Below, piece after piece: positions 20,431-32,300 of a DNA stretch of 64,000 nt. The first letter of the stretch is position 1. Every line of letters begins with the position of its first letter. The notes under the pieces are model-generated. The model was not told where the DNA came from. It worked only from the letters and a program-made list of their open reading frames with translations, and made no database searches. A program made the translations under genes and the position numbers. The DNA lies in contig LSRX01001099.1 of assembly GCA_001939145.1 (NCBI GenBank), forward strand, positions 164,698-228,697. The letters run 5' to 3'. This DNA is from Symbiodinium microadriaticum (Eukaryota > Sar > Dinophyceae > Suessiales > Symbiodiniaceae).

Positions 20431-23160
20431 GTTTGCCGTGCTCGGTGTGGCTGGTGGTCTTGCCGCTGTCTTTCCTCCGCTCTGGGTCTCTGTCTCTCTC
20501 GGTCTCTCTGAAAGCCTGAGGTCGGCGCCCTCTTTAACGCATTGAACATCAGGCCAAGCTGCCTACATGCTCCGGTCGGGTAACTTGTTCAAGGAGCGTT
20601 CACCTGCACTAGTAGTCTGGCCATATGACGCATGAACAAGTCTAACTTCGTGGAACGGGAGCCTACGTGTAAGCATGAGCTGCGTCCGCGCAAGCTTCTG
20701 CATGCCAGGTGGTGTGCTTTCAAAGCAAAACCTGCATTCAAACGATGGTTGGGGCCGGTGCAAGAGGCCAGGGAAGCCCGAAGAGAAAGGCTATTCCCAG
20801 CGGTCGGCATTGTCTACAGTGCATGTTCGTTACGCCGATTTGGGAAGGCCTCCGTGCTCGCGTTCGTAACGCTTGTTTCGTCCTGGCCGCTGAGCCTGAC
20901 GCGATACCTCATGGCATCGTGCTCGGCACTCCGGCATGGCAGCACAGGAAGCACCAGTTCTGTGAGTTGCAAGCCCTCGAAGGCCCCGACAATTCATGCT
21001 CTCTTTGACACGTGCAGCGACGAGCCCGGGGAGACGGTGCGCAGCAGGCCCTGAGAAGGGGCGATGCAGTGCCGGAGTGCCGGTCCAATGCCACGAAGAG
21101 GTTGCAAGCCGAGTTTGGGCTTTGCACAGAGGACGGGTACAGCAATGCCCGGGACCTCGGAAGCTCGGACGGAAAAGGGGGGTCTCTCTGTAAAAAAAGC
21201 CACTGGCAGTCCTCGGGCAACGGCCTGCTGACCTCCCTCGGCCTGGCAGCTGCGCTCCGCTTCTGTCGCGGCCCCCGAGACCTCCGCTTAGGGACATGGG
21301 AAAAGAGCAGCTTGCAGAGCAGGCCAGATGGTCTTCACCATTGGCTCGGTAGTTGCCTCGTTTGCATCTGAGAAGTTTGACAGATTGCAGACCGTTCGCC
21401 AGACATCCAGGCCTGCCCAGCTGGACTTTTTGTCCCGTCCCTCTTCGTCGGCGCATGTTTGGGGTCCGAGCCTGAATCTGTTTAATCAGACAGATGTCCA
21501 CGCCATCCGCCACCAAGGCGGTGCCTTGCGCTGGGTCTCAAAGCACTGAACGCAGGCACCCGATTGCCAGAGCCTCAAAACTGAACGACCGCCCGTAATC
21601 AGTTTGCGGTGACTCTTAGGGCCTCAGGGGCGCATCCATGCATGCAGACGCGTCGCGTACAAGTGGGCCTCGCCGTCAGGTTTCCAAACAAGGTCGATCC
21701 GGGCGCTCCCTTCTCAGATCCCATGAGGTCTGGGAGCTGCGCGGCTTCCAGCCTTCTAGGTCTATTCCATGGTGGGCGCAGCCTCGGTCCTTGGAGGGGT
21801 CAGCCGCATGCCACGGGCCTACCTCTGCGATGCGCCAGGCAAGCATCTGCTTGGATTCGGTTTGTTTTCCAAGGACGATATCTCTGGTCGTGATTATGTT
21901 GGAGCTGACCGGAGGTGCTCTTGTGATGTTTTCACTCGAGATAGCAGTTCTTCGGTCCGGCAGGCTTAGACTACGTGGTGCCTTTCATGATTTCTGTGTT
22001 GCTGGCCAAAGCTGTTGGCGACTCTTTGAACGAAGGCAGGCCTGCTCGCAATACGAAGTACCCATCCACCGGCAGTGGCTCCGCAATGCCTTGCAACTTC
22101 AGCAGATGTTAACTATGTTAACCCGAACCCGAGTCGGGACAAGACGCTGCATAACACCTAGCTTCGCTGCTCTCTTCCATCAGCCTCTAAGCTTTTTCGC
22201 CTTATGGGCGAAACGCAAATCCGAAGTGCAGAGCTGCAGCCTCCCTTGAAACACTGGCAGGCATTTACGACTTGCAGATCGTTTTGAAGGGTTATCCCTT
22301 TCTGCATGAAGAGCTTGGGCCCGAGCGGAACGGAGATTTTCTGCTCGCGCAGCTCGCAGCCGGGAATGTGACTGGGCGATAAGGTTGGATGTAACCTTCA
22401 CGGAGCGCTGTTGTGACATCATGGAGACAGGCAGTTATGCATTAAGGCCGTACAAGCCGGACGTTTTGAAATTGAGGGCAGTTGACCAGGCTTGGTGAAG
22501 CTCGACGTGAAGCTTCGCCCCCGCTTCCTTGAAGCTCTGCTGGCCTTAAGCTCTAAGCAAAGATTGTTTTTACTGCATGCTTTTGAGCAGTACCATGTCA
22601 GAACGTGCAATGTGTCAGGACATCCGTGTAATGGTCCGGGCATTCACGTTCCGCGGCTTTCCGGTGGTTGATGGCGATCGCTTTGCCATCCTCTCGGGCA
22701 AGAAAACACCACAGCTCCATGGCTCCGAGCAGTGGCCAAGTCGTCTGTCATGAGGTTGGCTACATCCGTCGATCAGCGTCGAGGGCTCAAAAACAAGATC
22801 TCTGCACGATCGGCTGCAGCCAGCACATCTGAAACAGCTATGCATATGCAGTTGCTTCTGCCCTTCCGTCGCAAAGGTTGGAGGACTGGCTCTCGCGAAT
22901 GGAGCTCGTCCGAGGCCAGAACGAGGCACAGCTTTGTACCTTTACAGAGTCAGCTCTTCGAACATTCAGAAAATGCATTAGAAGACAGGTGGTGGCTCTG
23001 GAGGATTTGGCTTCTGTCATCGACTCTACGGCCCCGGTCTCTGGGTTGGCGGAGCCTGGCTGGGAGGGATGCATCACTTGCACAGGTCATGCGTATGGTG
23101 CCCGACGCCCCGCTGACTCAAGCACATCAAGTCTTCAAGCAGCGAGGGCCACATACTTCC
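20283..23160 (+). CDS. CLC chloride channel/transporter, C-terminal half with CBS domains
   Basis: Exons follow CLC order. Near 20290: YKYLVVELQALYDD. 20425-20451: VMFAVLGVAG. Near 21215-21270: LLTSLGLAAALR. 21411-21462: CPAGLFVPSLFVGACLG, the GxFxP motif. 21760-21809: VYSMVGAASVLGGVSRM. 21874-21914: TISLVVIMLELTG. 21964-22035: LDYVVPFMISVLLAKAVGDS. 22261 on: IYDLQIVLKGYPFLHEE. The last four join in frame (phases 2, 1, 1), with donors GC, GT and GC. Further on, TFRGFPVVDGDRF (near 22640) fits CBS1 and VMRMVPDAPLTQAHQVFKQ (near 23080) fits CBS2, the cytosolic nucleotide-binding pair of eukaryotic CLCs. The 3' end was not fixed. The N-terminal motifs lie at 10.2-10.8 kb. Confidence 0.85.
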
Positions 23161-24564
23161 CGGACTTGGCTGCGACAGAGTTGAATTTGAAAGGCTTGGC
23201 TGCCAGAGAATCTTCATCGTGGGTTCTGTTCCCGGGGGCCAGCAGGAGCCTCCGAATGCCCGCGCCCATTTTTGGACGCATTGGATGGTTCGCTCCCATA
23301 GCCTGGCTTGTAGGATCTGCTGCGAGGGATCCTAACCAAAAAGAGTTTCCTCAAGTTCCTCCAAGACGGCACCGCCACGGCCTCACAGAACCGGAGGAAG
23401 GACGGCCCTTGTGCTTAATGCTGGAGCATGTCTTGAGGTGGGGTGTATGCCCGATGTGTCCTGGCCTTGGGGTCGTCGTTCGCCATGCCAGCAAGACTTG
23501 TGCAGTCGGAAAATGGAGGAATGTGCCAGATTCGATTGGTTGAGGCTGCAGTACTCTACATTGGAGAGAAACGGCCCTAAGCTCAGTTGTGGTATGTTTT
23601 GGTGGCAGGCGTCCCAGGTGCCCCAAAGCTTCTCCGGTTCTTGGTGCTGCAATGTCGCACGGCAAGGCAACTTGCGATTTGCATACGAGGGGCTTGCGGC
23701 TGAGAAATCAGATTCGGCCCCGTGGATCTGGGAGTTGCGATGAGCCACGGACTGCGAAGCTGCGCGAGATGGCTTTTTCTCCACAAAATGCTGAGGCCTC
23801 AGCAGGAGAGCACTGCCAGCCACATCCGGGTTGGCGAAATTTTCTCAGTTCTCAGTGTTTGCGCCTGAGCGGAAGAGCAGCAGAAGGCTGGGCCAGTCCG
23901 AGTTTCCGAGGCAGCAGCAGAGGCTGGCGAAGAAAGCAGGCTGTGCGAAAGAAATACTTACCATGCAATTTCAGCGGAAGTCTTTTTTCGAGGCCAGCGG
24001 AAGTCTTTTTTCGAGGCCAGATGACTGCGCCAGCCACGCCAGCCAGGGAGCCTCGGCGAGCGATGCAGAGGAGACCCCGATTTGCGCCCGGGAGACTTCC
24101 TCTTGTGGGACCCCATCCATTGCGTTATGCCAGGCACAAGAACGAAGCCCTAAATCGCCGAGATTGTAATTCGCAACCTAGGCGTAAATGCGCCAGAGTT
24201 GCAAGAGTGCATAGCTGGGCCCTTTCACAGGAAGGACTTTTGCATGTACCAAAGTGTTCTTTTGCTTCGGTTTGGGCCACAAACTAGGCACATCCCATCG
24301 CAGCCCCAACGCGTCACAAAGGCTGACGCACTCGGCAACTGCGAGCTAGGCAGGCATTTCCTGGCTTCTCCAGCACGAAAAGAGCAGAGCCCCTTCAAAG
24401 TTCAAGGAGCTTGTTCTCCATGACCTGAGCGTAAACCAATTCCAAAGCTATGCCATCTGCAAGCATGGGCCCAAACGTGCAGCAGACAGCATGGCTTACA
24501 CAACAGCAGCGCTCGGAGACGAATCAGTGTCTTGTTGTTTGCATAAGCGAGTTGTGTGGTATCC
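23161..24564. other. No gene assigned; CLC 3' part or spacer
   Basis: There are long but uncharacteristic open frames on both strands. A 23-bp unit is repeated in tandem at 23972-24017. No domain is recognised. The end of the CLC gene and the 5' region of the first ART gene must lie here. Confidence 0.4.
23972..24017. repeat. Perfect tandem duplication of a 23-bp unit
   Basis: CAGCGGAAGTCTTTTTTCGA plus GGC occurs twice back to back (23972-23994 and 23995-24017). Confidence 0.9.
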
Positions 24565-27500
24565 ATGGGATGCGCCAGCTCCAGCCCTGTCGTGGAAGCT
24601 GCTACTTGGATCGGATTTGCGGTTCCGTTGTGGCAGCCGGCTGCTTCGAAGCCTTTTTGTGCCTTTCAGGCTTCGAAGCCGGCGGCTACCACATCGACTA
24701 GCCTCGCATCAAATCCGGGGGACGATGGCTACCCGGAGTATTGGCAGCCCAATGCATGCAGAAGCTTCTGCAACACTTGATTTGGAGCTGTGGTGCGCAG
24801 AGTTCTGCCTGTCGTTGCAGTAGACCTGGGTGGCTTCGGCCAGTTGAAACCAAGGTACCATAATAAGACGGCAGACCAGACACCCGGATTTGATGACATG
24901 CATCTTGCCCAAAGCAGCCCTTTTGCTTGCCATCGGCCTCATGTGTACATCTGCCCGTGACTGCACATGCCTGGAGAATTGCCGACTTAATGTCCATTTG
25001 CTGGGTTAGACTTGTCACCAAGCTTGCGGACCTTGCTAGGCAGGGGACTTCGGGTTTGCACCCCAGCAGTGCGGAAACTTGTCAACGACCTATCGTCGTG
25101 ATGCTGTTGGTTGACGGTATTCCTCGTCCTTTTTGGGGCAGTTTCTGGCACCACCAGCCACGAGAAAGCAAGACTGCTGTTCGGATTCCCACTGCTGCAG
25201 CGGGACACTGAATGGCACAAACTTGTGCGCCTAAGCTCCATCCTAGAACCAGCTTCCGGTGGTTTCTGGTGTGGTGACATGAGAGGGGAGCAAAGCAGCT
25301 TCAGGTCAGCGCCCAAAGCTTGAACATCCCAGCCAAGGTTTTATGCTCCGGACTCCGAGCATCACTGCTTCCAAGAGATGTTTGAAGAATCCTATGCAGC
25401 TCGGCGCGAGACGGCATCAAAGAACCTGCTTCGTGGCAGATCTGACCCAGGTCGCAAAAGCGACGCAGGACCGCCCATGCCCGAAGGGCACTTGCGGCAA
25501 AACACCTGGAGGCTGCCCCTGCAACCAGTGCCTCGACTGGTTTGATCAAAACCCGCAGAGCCGCAGAGCTCAGAAGTTGAGGGCTGCTCTCGAGTCCTAG
25601 AGGCCCGGAGCAGATCCCGGACTTCCGGTGTCTTTCAATGTTCAGCGCGTCATTCGCGTGGAGGCGCATGTTCAGCCTTTCTTCGGGGTGGACTAGAAAA
25701 CAGCCCACAACATGCGGATTGCACCACAATGCACTAGCCCTGTAGCCATTGCTTGCCCCTTTTTGCTGTGCGCGAGTCCTCGGAGCTGTGGGAGCGAACC
25801 TTGGCACAAGATATCGTGGGAACTTGGCAGTTCTGGCCAGAGAGGCCAGCTTTGCAGGTGCGTGCATTAGAGTGCGTTCAAGGCTACCAGAACAAGAAAA
25901 AGGCAATCATGGCCTCGCGGCCTGGTGGCGTCGAAGAGTTCGACCCTCCCGTCAAGACAATGAACAAGGCCTCCGAGTACACCGGCAGCTTGGCCCCTGC
26001 AGATCAGGATCACAATGTCAGACACAGCCGACCCTAATTGCACGGCAATGATGCCAGCACGACGTGGCCGTGGAAGTTTCGTTGCGGACTGTCGAGGTAC
26101 GTTTGCTCCGGTGGACGGATCCATCAACGAGGTTTATGCTTTCCATGGCACGCAGGTGCGCTATGCCTTGGCAATCGCCGAGAACGTTGCTGAGCTGCAG
26201 AGACCCTTAAGATCGTGTTCTTGAGAAAGTCTTGCATGACTGCATGGCTTCATGTGGGAGCAACTCGGAGGCGTTCAGAATCGACCTCGCGGGCTCAAGC
26301 ACGGGCACATTGTACGGTCGAGGGGCATATCTTGGCGAGTCTATCAGCAAGGCAGGGAGTGCAACTCTTGATTGTTGGTCATCAGTCCCTCTGGCAGTTT
26401 CAGGCAGATGAGTACGCAAAGGACGAACCAGGAGGCTTCTATGTTCCATGGCAGCAGGAGCTTGACTTGCACCAGGCTTGAAGGTGCAGTGCACACTTGT
26501 TCCTAGGACGGAGTCTTTGCCGTCCTGGTTTGCCGTGTTGTTATGGGCAAGCTGAACTGTACCAAATCTGACGCGAAAGCCGCGGAGAAAGTCAGCGCCG
26601 GACAGTTCGACAGCACCTGCGGCACGCGCAGCTCGGGGGATGAACAAGCCGCATTTGCTTCCTTTTCTCATTCATTTTCCACTGAAAATAAGCAGCGATG
26701 CTACCTGTACTTAGAATCTGACTGAGCAGGTGTGTTTCGAGAGCTGGTGATCTACGATGCTGACCAGTGCTATCCCGAATATCTTGTTCTCTACAAGAGG
26801 AAGTATGCCAAGGCAGGAATGCAGCGACCTGCAGAGCACAGACGATGCCTTTCGCACATCTTCAGCGATGCAGGACCCGGAGGAGGAGACCACAAAGCCA
26901 CGGAAACGCCGATTCTTCATGCAAGTGCCACTTCACTGGAGGACCTCTTCAAGCAGCCCGTAGCGACAAGGGTACAAAGCTTAGTTCCCTGAGTCGAAGC
27001 GTTGAGTAGCCTCGAGGAATGTCGCGACCGACTTGTCTGCCGGCTTTCGGGAGGAGGTTGATCTGAAAGGCGCGCACGTTGCAGGAGAGAAGAAGCCGTA
27101 GACTGCGTGGCGTCTAAACTTCTGGCCTCCACTGCAGGTCCGGCGACTGCATGGATGCAGTGCGTGTGGCACTTGGCATCCGCTGCTGAACGGGTGTGGG
27201 CTGCGGAGTTGCATCGGATGCTAAGTTGGTCAACCAAGCACAGCTCGTGCCAGCACGGACCATCCTGCAAGCAACACGGTTGGAAGACTCCACGATATGG
27301 GAACGCTATGCATCTCAGCTTGGATTTACCGCTTCACGAGACTTTATAAGGTTGAAAGCAAGCGAGCAGTTGCAGCCTGTTGCGTTCAGCATCCGTCAGC
27401 ATGCGTATCAGGTGCAATTCAAGGCGGCTCTGCGCAGTCGGATAGATGACCGAAGTGGGGATCCCTTACGGCTCACTTTGGTGGAGAGCCTTTGTTCAAA

Positions 27501-28600
27501 GCGCGGCTGGGTTCAGGAGCCTTCCTGTGTTTTGTGTGCCTGATTGAGGAAAGACCTACGTGCGCTGATGAAGCGGCCGTGCAAGTTTTTTAAGACCCCG
27601 CGGGGCTGTAAGTCCGGCGACAAATGCAGGCCACTGTTCTGCGACCTGTCCCTGGGAGAGCAAAGTGAGAAGATGCGCCCAGAGGTTTTCGCACAACGAG
27701 TTTGGGTTAGACTTGGACGACTTGGGTCTTGCAGCCGGTAGACGCTTGCCGGTGGCCTGGCACAGCCTGACATCCCCAGTGAAGTCTGCCTTCACTGAAG
27801 CAACAGGTGGATGAACTGGACAGGCGTTTGCACGAAGGCTTCTTGTGGTATGCTTGCACGGGCCCAAGAAGTTTAGCAAGTTTTTGGAAATTTTCGCTGG
27901 GCGACTGCCTCGCCTCAGGCACGCGGTCAGCCGCCTCGGAAGCATGGGAGAAATAGTCTCCTCGCACGTGTCCCCTTCACTACTGACATGACCCAAGGAA
28001 CTGAGCCAGGGCCATGTGAAGAAGGATGCGACACTTCCGGGGACAAGATTCTACGAAAGCTTGCAGACCGCGCTCAAGCAGACGAAGGCTGAGGCAACCT
28101 GGCATGCAAAAGCATGCATGGGAAATTCCTCACCTGCCTTAGCCAGATACCTCCGCTGCACCAGGACGGCATGAAAGTGGCGGTTCTGTGCCGTGTCATG
28201 TGCGGGCTGCCCGGCGTTGACGTTGCTGACGACAACACCGACTTCATGATCATCGAGGCCTGAGCAGTGCGATCATTTTGCTTGAGCTACACGAGTCTGT
28301 ATGGCGTGTCAGACCGATGCCAATGGACGCAGAGAAGTACTGGTCAAAGACGGCAGCCCCCAGCCGTGATAGTGCTGGCTTGCACGTAACCTGGTATGAA
28401 CCCGCAGAAGTGTCTCAGGTGCTGTCTACCCCGAATACCACCTGTGCCTCAGCTACAGCGATGAAGAGGAGCAACCCGGCCCGGCTCGATCCGCACTTGT
28501 CGCACCGAGTCTTGCTTGCCTCCTGACTTGGAGAACTAGTCGACATCGATTACATGCAAAGCATCACATTTGTTTTGCAATGTTCTCTGTCTCATCATGA
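24565..28600 (+). CDS. ART/PARP-type ADP-ribosyltransferase with CCCH zinc finger and pseudo-ART domain (paralogue A)
   Basis: Start chosen at 24565 (MGCASSSP), a likely N-myristoylation/palmitoylation signal. Exons in order: DDGYPEYWQP (near 24720); YHNKTADQT (24855-24899); FYAPDSEHHC (25338 on); a Cys-rich exon RPCPKGTCGKTPGGCPCNQC (25451 on); FNVQRVIRVE (to 25663). The ART core follows: NEVYAFHGT (26097-26185), YGRGAYLGESISK (26279-26351), ADEYAKDEPGG (26404 on), VLVCRVVMGKLNCTK (26507 on), FRELVIYDADQCYPEYLVLY (from about 26731). H, Y and E of the PARP triad are present, so NAD+-dependent ADP-ribosyl transfer is plausible. After KRRFFMQVPLHW and ATRLEDSTIWERYA comes a C-x8-C-x5-C-x3-H finger whose His is on the exon at 27685. 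A second, degenerate ART follows (LHEGFLWYAC, TRFYESLQTALK, VAVLCRVMCG, VYPEYHLCLS). The TGA at 28598-28600 is provisional. Confidence 0.8.
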
Positions 28601-29382
28601 CGTACACCTCGCTGTCGAATCCATCCCGTGCGGGTTTGACCTGCAGGAGGTCGAAAAGATGATTGAAAGCATGGACAGATCACCGAAAGGCACCGGAGAG
28701 TCGCACTTGCTCTTCACTGTCCTAGCTGCTAGAGTTGGGAAGTTTGGGAGTGGCTCCGGGAGACCGCACCGGTGATAATGTGAAATGACAGTAACCAGTG
28801 CAACCGAGAGAGCGCCGGATGGCGGAGAGGCAAGGATGGCGACGAGCCGCGACTGGCTGTGGACGACCCAACCGAGGAGCCGGGGGAGAAAGGCCAAGCC
28901 CGTTGCCAGCGACGTCATGCAGGAAGTGTCGGCAGGCCATCTTTTTCCTGCTTTTCTCTTCGCACCAGGCATGCTGTGCTGCGCCGTCGCAGAGTGACCG
29001 GAAGTTGCCTGCCGATGACATGTCGGATGGAAATCCATCGCGATGTTTTCAACCTCGTCAGGACGTGTTGCGGTTCGGACACTGCAGTCCGTTTTAATCT
29101 GCTACTAGCGCATTCCGTGCTCGTAGTTGAGGTTGTGGCGCGAGCGGCAAAGTCCAGCGCGAGTAAGCAACATCTGACCACACAGCTGTAAGGCAAAAAA
29201 TGCTGCTGAACACTGTAACATTCGAGTATGTACATTCAAGACGGCGAAATGCCTTACCTCGTTCTGGTGCGCCAAATAGCCCAGCCGACTGGGGTGACAC
29301 TCAAGCACTACCACCGCACTCTGTTTCCAAATGCATTGTGCTCAATCAGGGTAGCCCCGGTGACCATGATGAGCTACTGGCC
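28601..29382. other. Spacer between the tandem ART genes; weak coding signal
   Basis: Plus-strand frames near 28560-28720 (GFDLQEVEKMIESMDRS) and 28785-28997 look mildly protein-like but match nothing I know. The 5' control region of paralogue B should be here; no promoter element could be identified. Confidence 0.35.
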
Positions 29383-32300
29383 ATGGGTTCCGGAGCAAGT
29401 AAGACTCCCACAGCACCCCCAGTCATCCACGCTGCTCCTGTGCCGGCCCGCTGCCCAGTGCACGAAAAGCTGGGCTTCCTGCAGTTCTCGCAGCCAGCCC
29501 AAGTGAAACCGAGGTGAAGACAAGCAGCTCACACTCGCCAGAGGACGATGCGCCAAAAGGAGATGTTCCAAGGTCAAGCCAGAGAAGCGAAGTGTCCGCT
29601 TCCGGCGACGATGCTCTTCCGGAGTACTGGCACCCTGACTAGACATGCTGCCACATGACAACATGTTCCATTGGCACATCTGTAGGGCTCTCATTGGTGT
29701 GCTACTTCAGGTATCACTCCAAGGGGACCGCAGACCATGCAAATTCTCGCTTTGATGATATGTGCCCCAGCTTTATCCAGCTACTGCAGATGTCAGCGGA
29801 AGCTGAACTTCACCCAACGCTGCGACAGTGCATGGTAACAGGAACGAGCACGACTGGCGAAAGATGCACAAGACTCGTTTGTTTGGCGAAAACAGTGCAT
29901 CCTTCTTTCCCATCCTATTCGCCGCAACAGTGATCCCGCCTCGCTAGTTGTAGTGCCTGTAGCGGGCTCCGAGCAAGATTTTGCAAGGCATACGCGTTGT
30001 AATGGGGACGCCTCAGAAAGTGCAAGGTGCTTCACTGCACATCACCAGGAGTATCAGGTCGAAGCAAACGCACGGGCTGCGGTATTCGATGATGATCTTT
30101 ACCCTCAACTGCTTGTGTGTCCGCGCTGGGACATGCCAGCGATTTGGGTGTTATTTTCGATTGCGCCATCTCAGAGACTTTTGTGGCAGTATCAACCACC
30201 CAGCCGACACTGAATTTCTCCAGAAGTTGATGTGCTGCATCCCCGCTAAGACTAATGACTCCGTACTGTGTCGTTTTGCTCCGATCCTCTCTCCGAGCTA
30301 GCTGTGCTGCGCGAGATGCCGAAAGTGAACCCGGCAACACTCTTTTGCCACCAAGCGTCATGCTGCACATGCAGGAATGCTTGCACGCAAGCTTGGTGTG
30401 CTGAATGCTTCTTGTGTCAGGTTCTATGCACCGGAGACAGAGCATGCAGCTTTTGAAGAGATGCTGAACGAATCGTATGCAGCTTGCAGCATTTGAACTT
30501 CGGTCCTGTGACTGGCGGTTGAGAGCCTGTTAGAGATCAATTGTGTGGTTAAGGTAGCCAAAGCCACACAAGACCGACCTTGTCCCACTGGCGAGCATGG
30601 CAAGACTCCAGGCGGATGTCCTTGCGTACAGCACCTTGGCTTTCCGAAGAGTGTTCTTTTGCGGACAGCTCTACAGTGCGAAGCGTTCTATAGGACAAGG
30701 CATTTGCTCCTGAGCCAAAACAAGTCTGAAACTTCTAGCAAGGTCAGATGAAGAAATGCTGTGTAGAAAGTGTACGAGAAATAGATCTACCAATGCATCC
30801 TATTTAATGCGCCGCAAGAAATGGACCTGTCTAGTTGAGTCCAGCTCGTCGTGAAAAGCCATGAACCTTGCTTGAAAACTGGCTTCTCGTGCTAACCGAG
30901 GCCAGGTGCGGATCCAGGGCTTCCCACGAGGTATCGCGTCCGTCGCGTTATTCGAGTGGAGGCGGGAAGACAACAACGACGAACGTCTAAGTTGCTGACA
31001 TGTGTCACACAGGCATCCGACATTTGGAGGAGTCACTCAGCTGTGTCGGTGCGGCGATGGACTTTTCTCGGGCTAGACGGCAGTTCCTCATTCCGTTTAC
31101 ACCCTCCAGCCAAGGATATGTAGATAAGCGAAATGCCATCCGGGAGAGCCGGGACAGCGAAGGGATTGAGGAGTTCAATCCTCCGCCGTTGACGCGGTCA
31201 GTGACCGAAAAGTATCCAGGTACCCTGGCTCTGGCATTTCTGATTTCGCGCCCAGTAAATCAGTGGACTCAGGTACCTTTGCTCCCTTGGACAACTCTGT
31301 GAACGAGGTCTATGCTTACCATGGGACCTTCGTTCGCTATGCCTTGTCCATTGCGGAAAATGCTTCTTTGCTGTTAAGTGACACGCTTGCTCCAACCCTT
31401 CCCTCTTTCTCCTATGACACATGCCGGAAGCATATTTAAAATTTAAAGGTCTTGACCCCTGTCGTCCAAGGACTTCAAAATCGAGTATGCAGGCTCCAGT
31501 ACTGGAACACTGTATGGTCGAGGTGCATACCTTGGTGAGTCCATCACAAAGGCAGGGCCTCCACGAATCTCGTGCTGCCCCGTGCTGCGCGCAAAGAGCT
31601 GTTAGGCGGATGAGTACGCCAAGGATGAGCCTGATGGCTACTATGCAGCTTGTCGAGCGGTAGAAGCGCAGAACGGCAGAACGCTCTGTCAGCCGCATGT
31701 CCTGCATGCTCTCAGGATGGGGTTTTTGCCGTGCTGGTCTGCCGGCTGACGATGGGGAAGATGAATTGCACAAAGGGCGATCCAAAGGCAGGCGAGAGGG
31801 TCATGTCCGGCGAATTCGACTCGACTTGCGGCACCCGCCTCTTGGACAACTTCAGCACGTCAGCACGAGGTGCTCTCCTCGCACAGTTTGAGGTCTGGCG
31901 ATAGCTAACTGAGGCTTGTTCCGTGAATTGGTGGTGTACGATGCAGACCAATGCTATCCGGAATACCTCGTGCTTTACCAGCGCGTCTATGCAAAAGATC
32001 TCCACCTGCAGATAGCTCTATTTCAATATCAGGTTCACCCCTTGAGTTGCGTCCCTTGATGACGGCTAGCTTACGCTGCGACTGGAATTGGTTAACGAAG
32101 CAGGCTTCGCATGTTGCATCCCAGGGGCACGTTTGTCTTCGTTACAATTGAGTGAGTGAACTTGTATGCACGCACTACATAGGGCAAGCCACACCCATCA
32201 GCAAGCCTCACACAGGGCATGAAGTCTCAGTCAGATGCTGGGTCCATGCTCCACCTTCAAACTCGTCACTTGTTTTGGCATGTTGCAAGCATTGATGGCC

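Noticed and set aside
20830..21516. 228-codon minus-strand frame
   Set aside because: Lies antisense to well-supported CLC exons; Arg/Gly/Ser/Cys-rich composition typical of a shadow.
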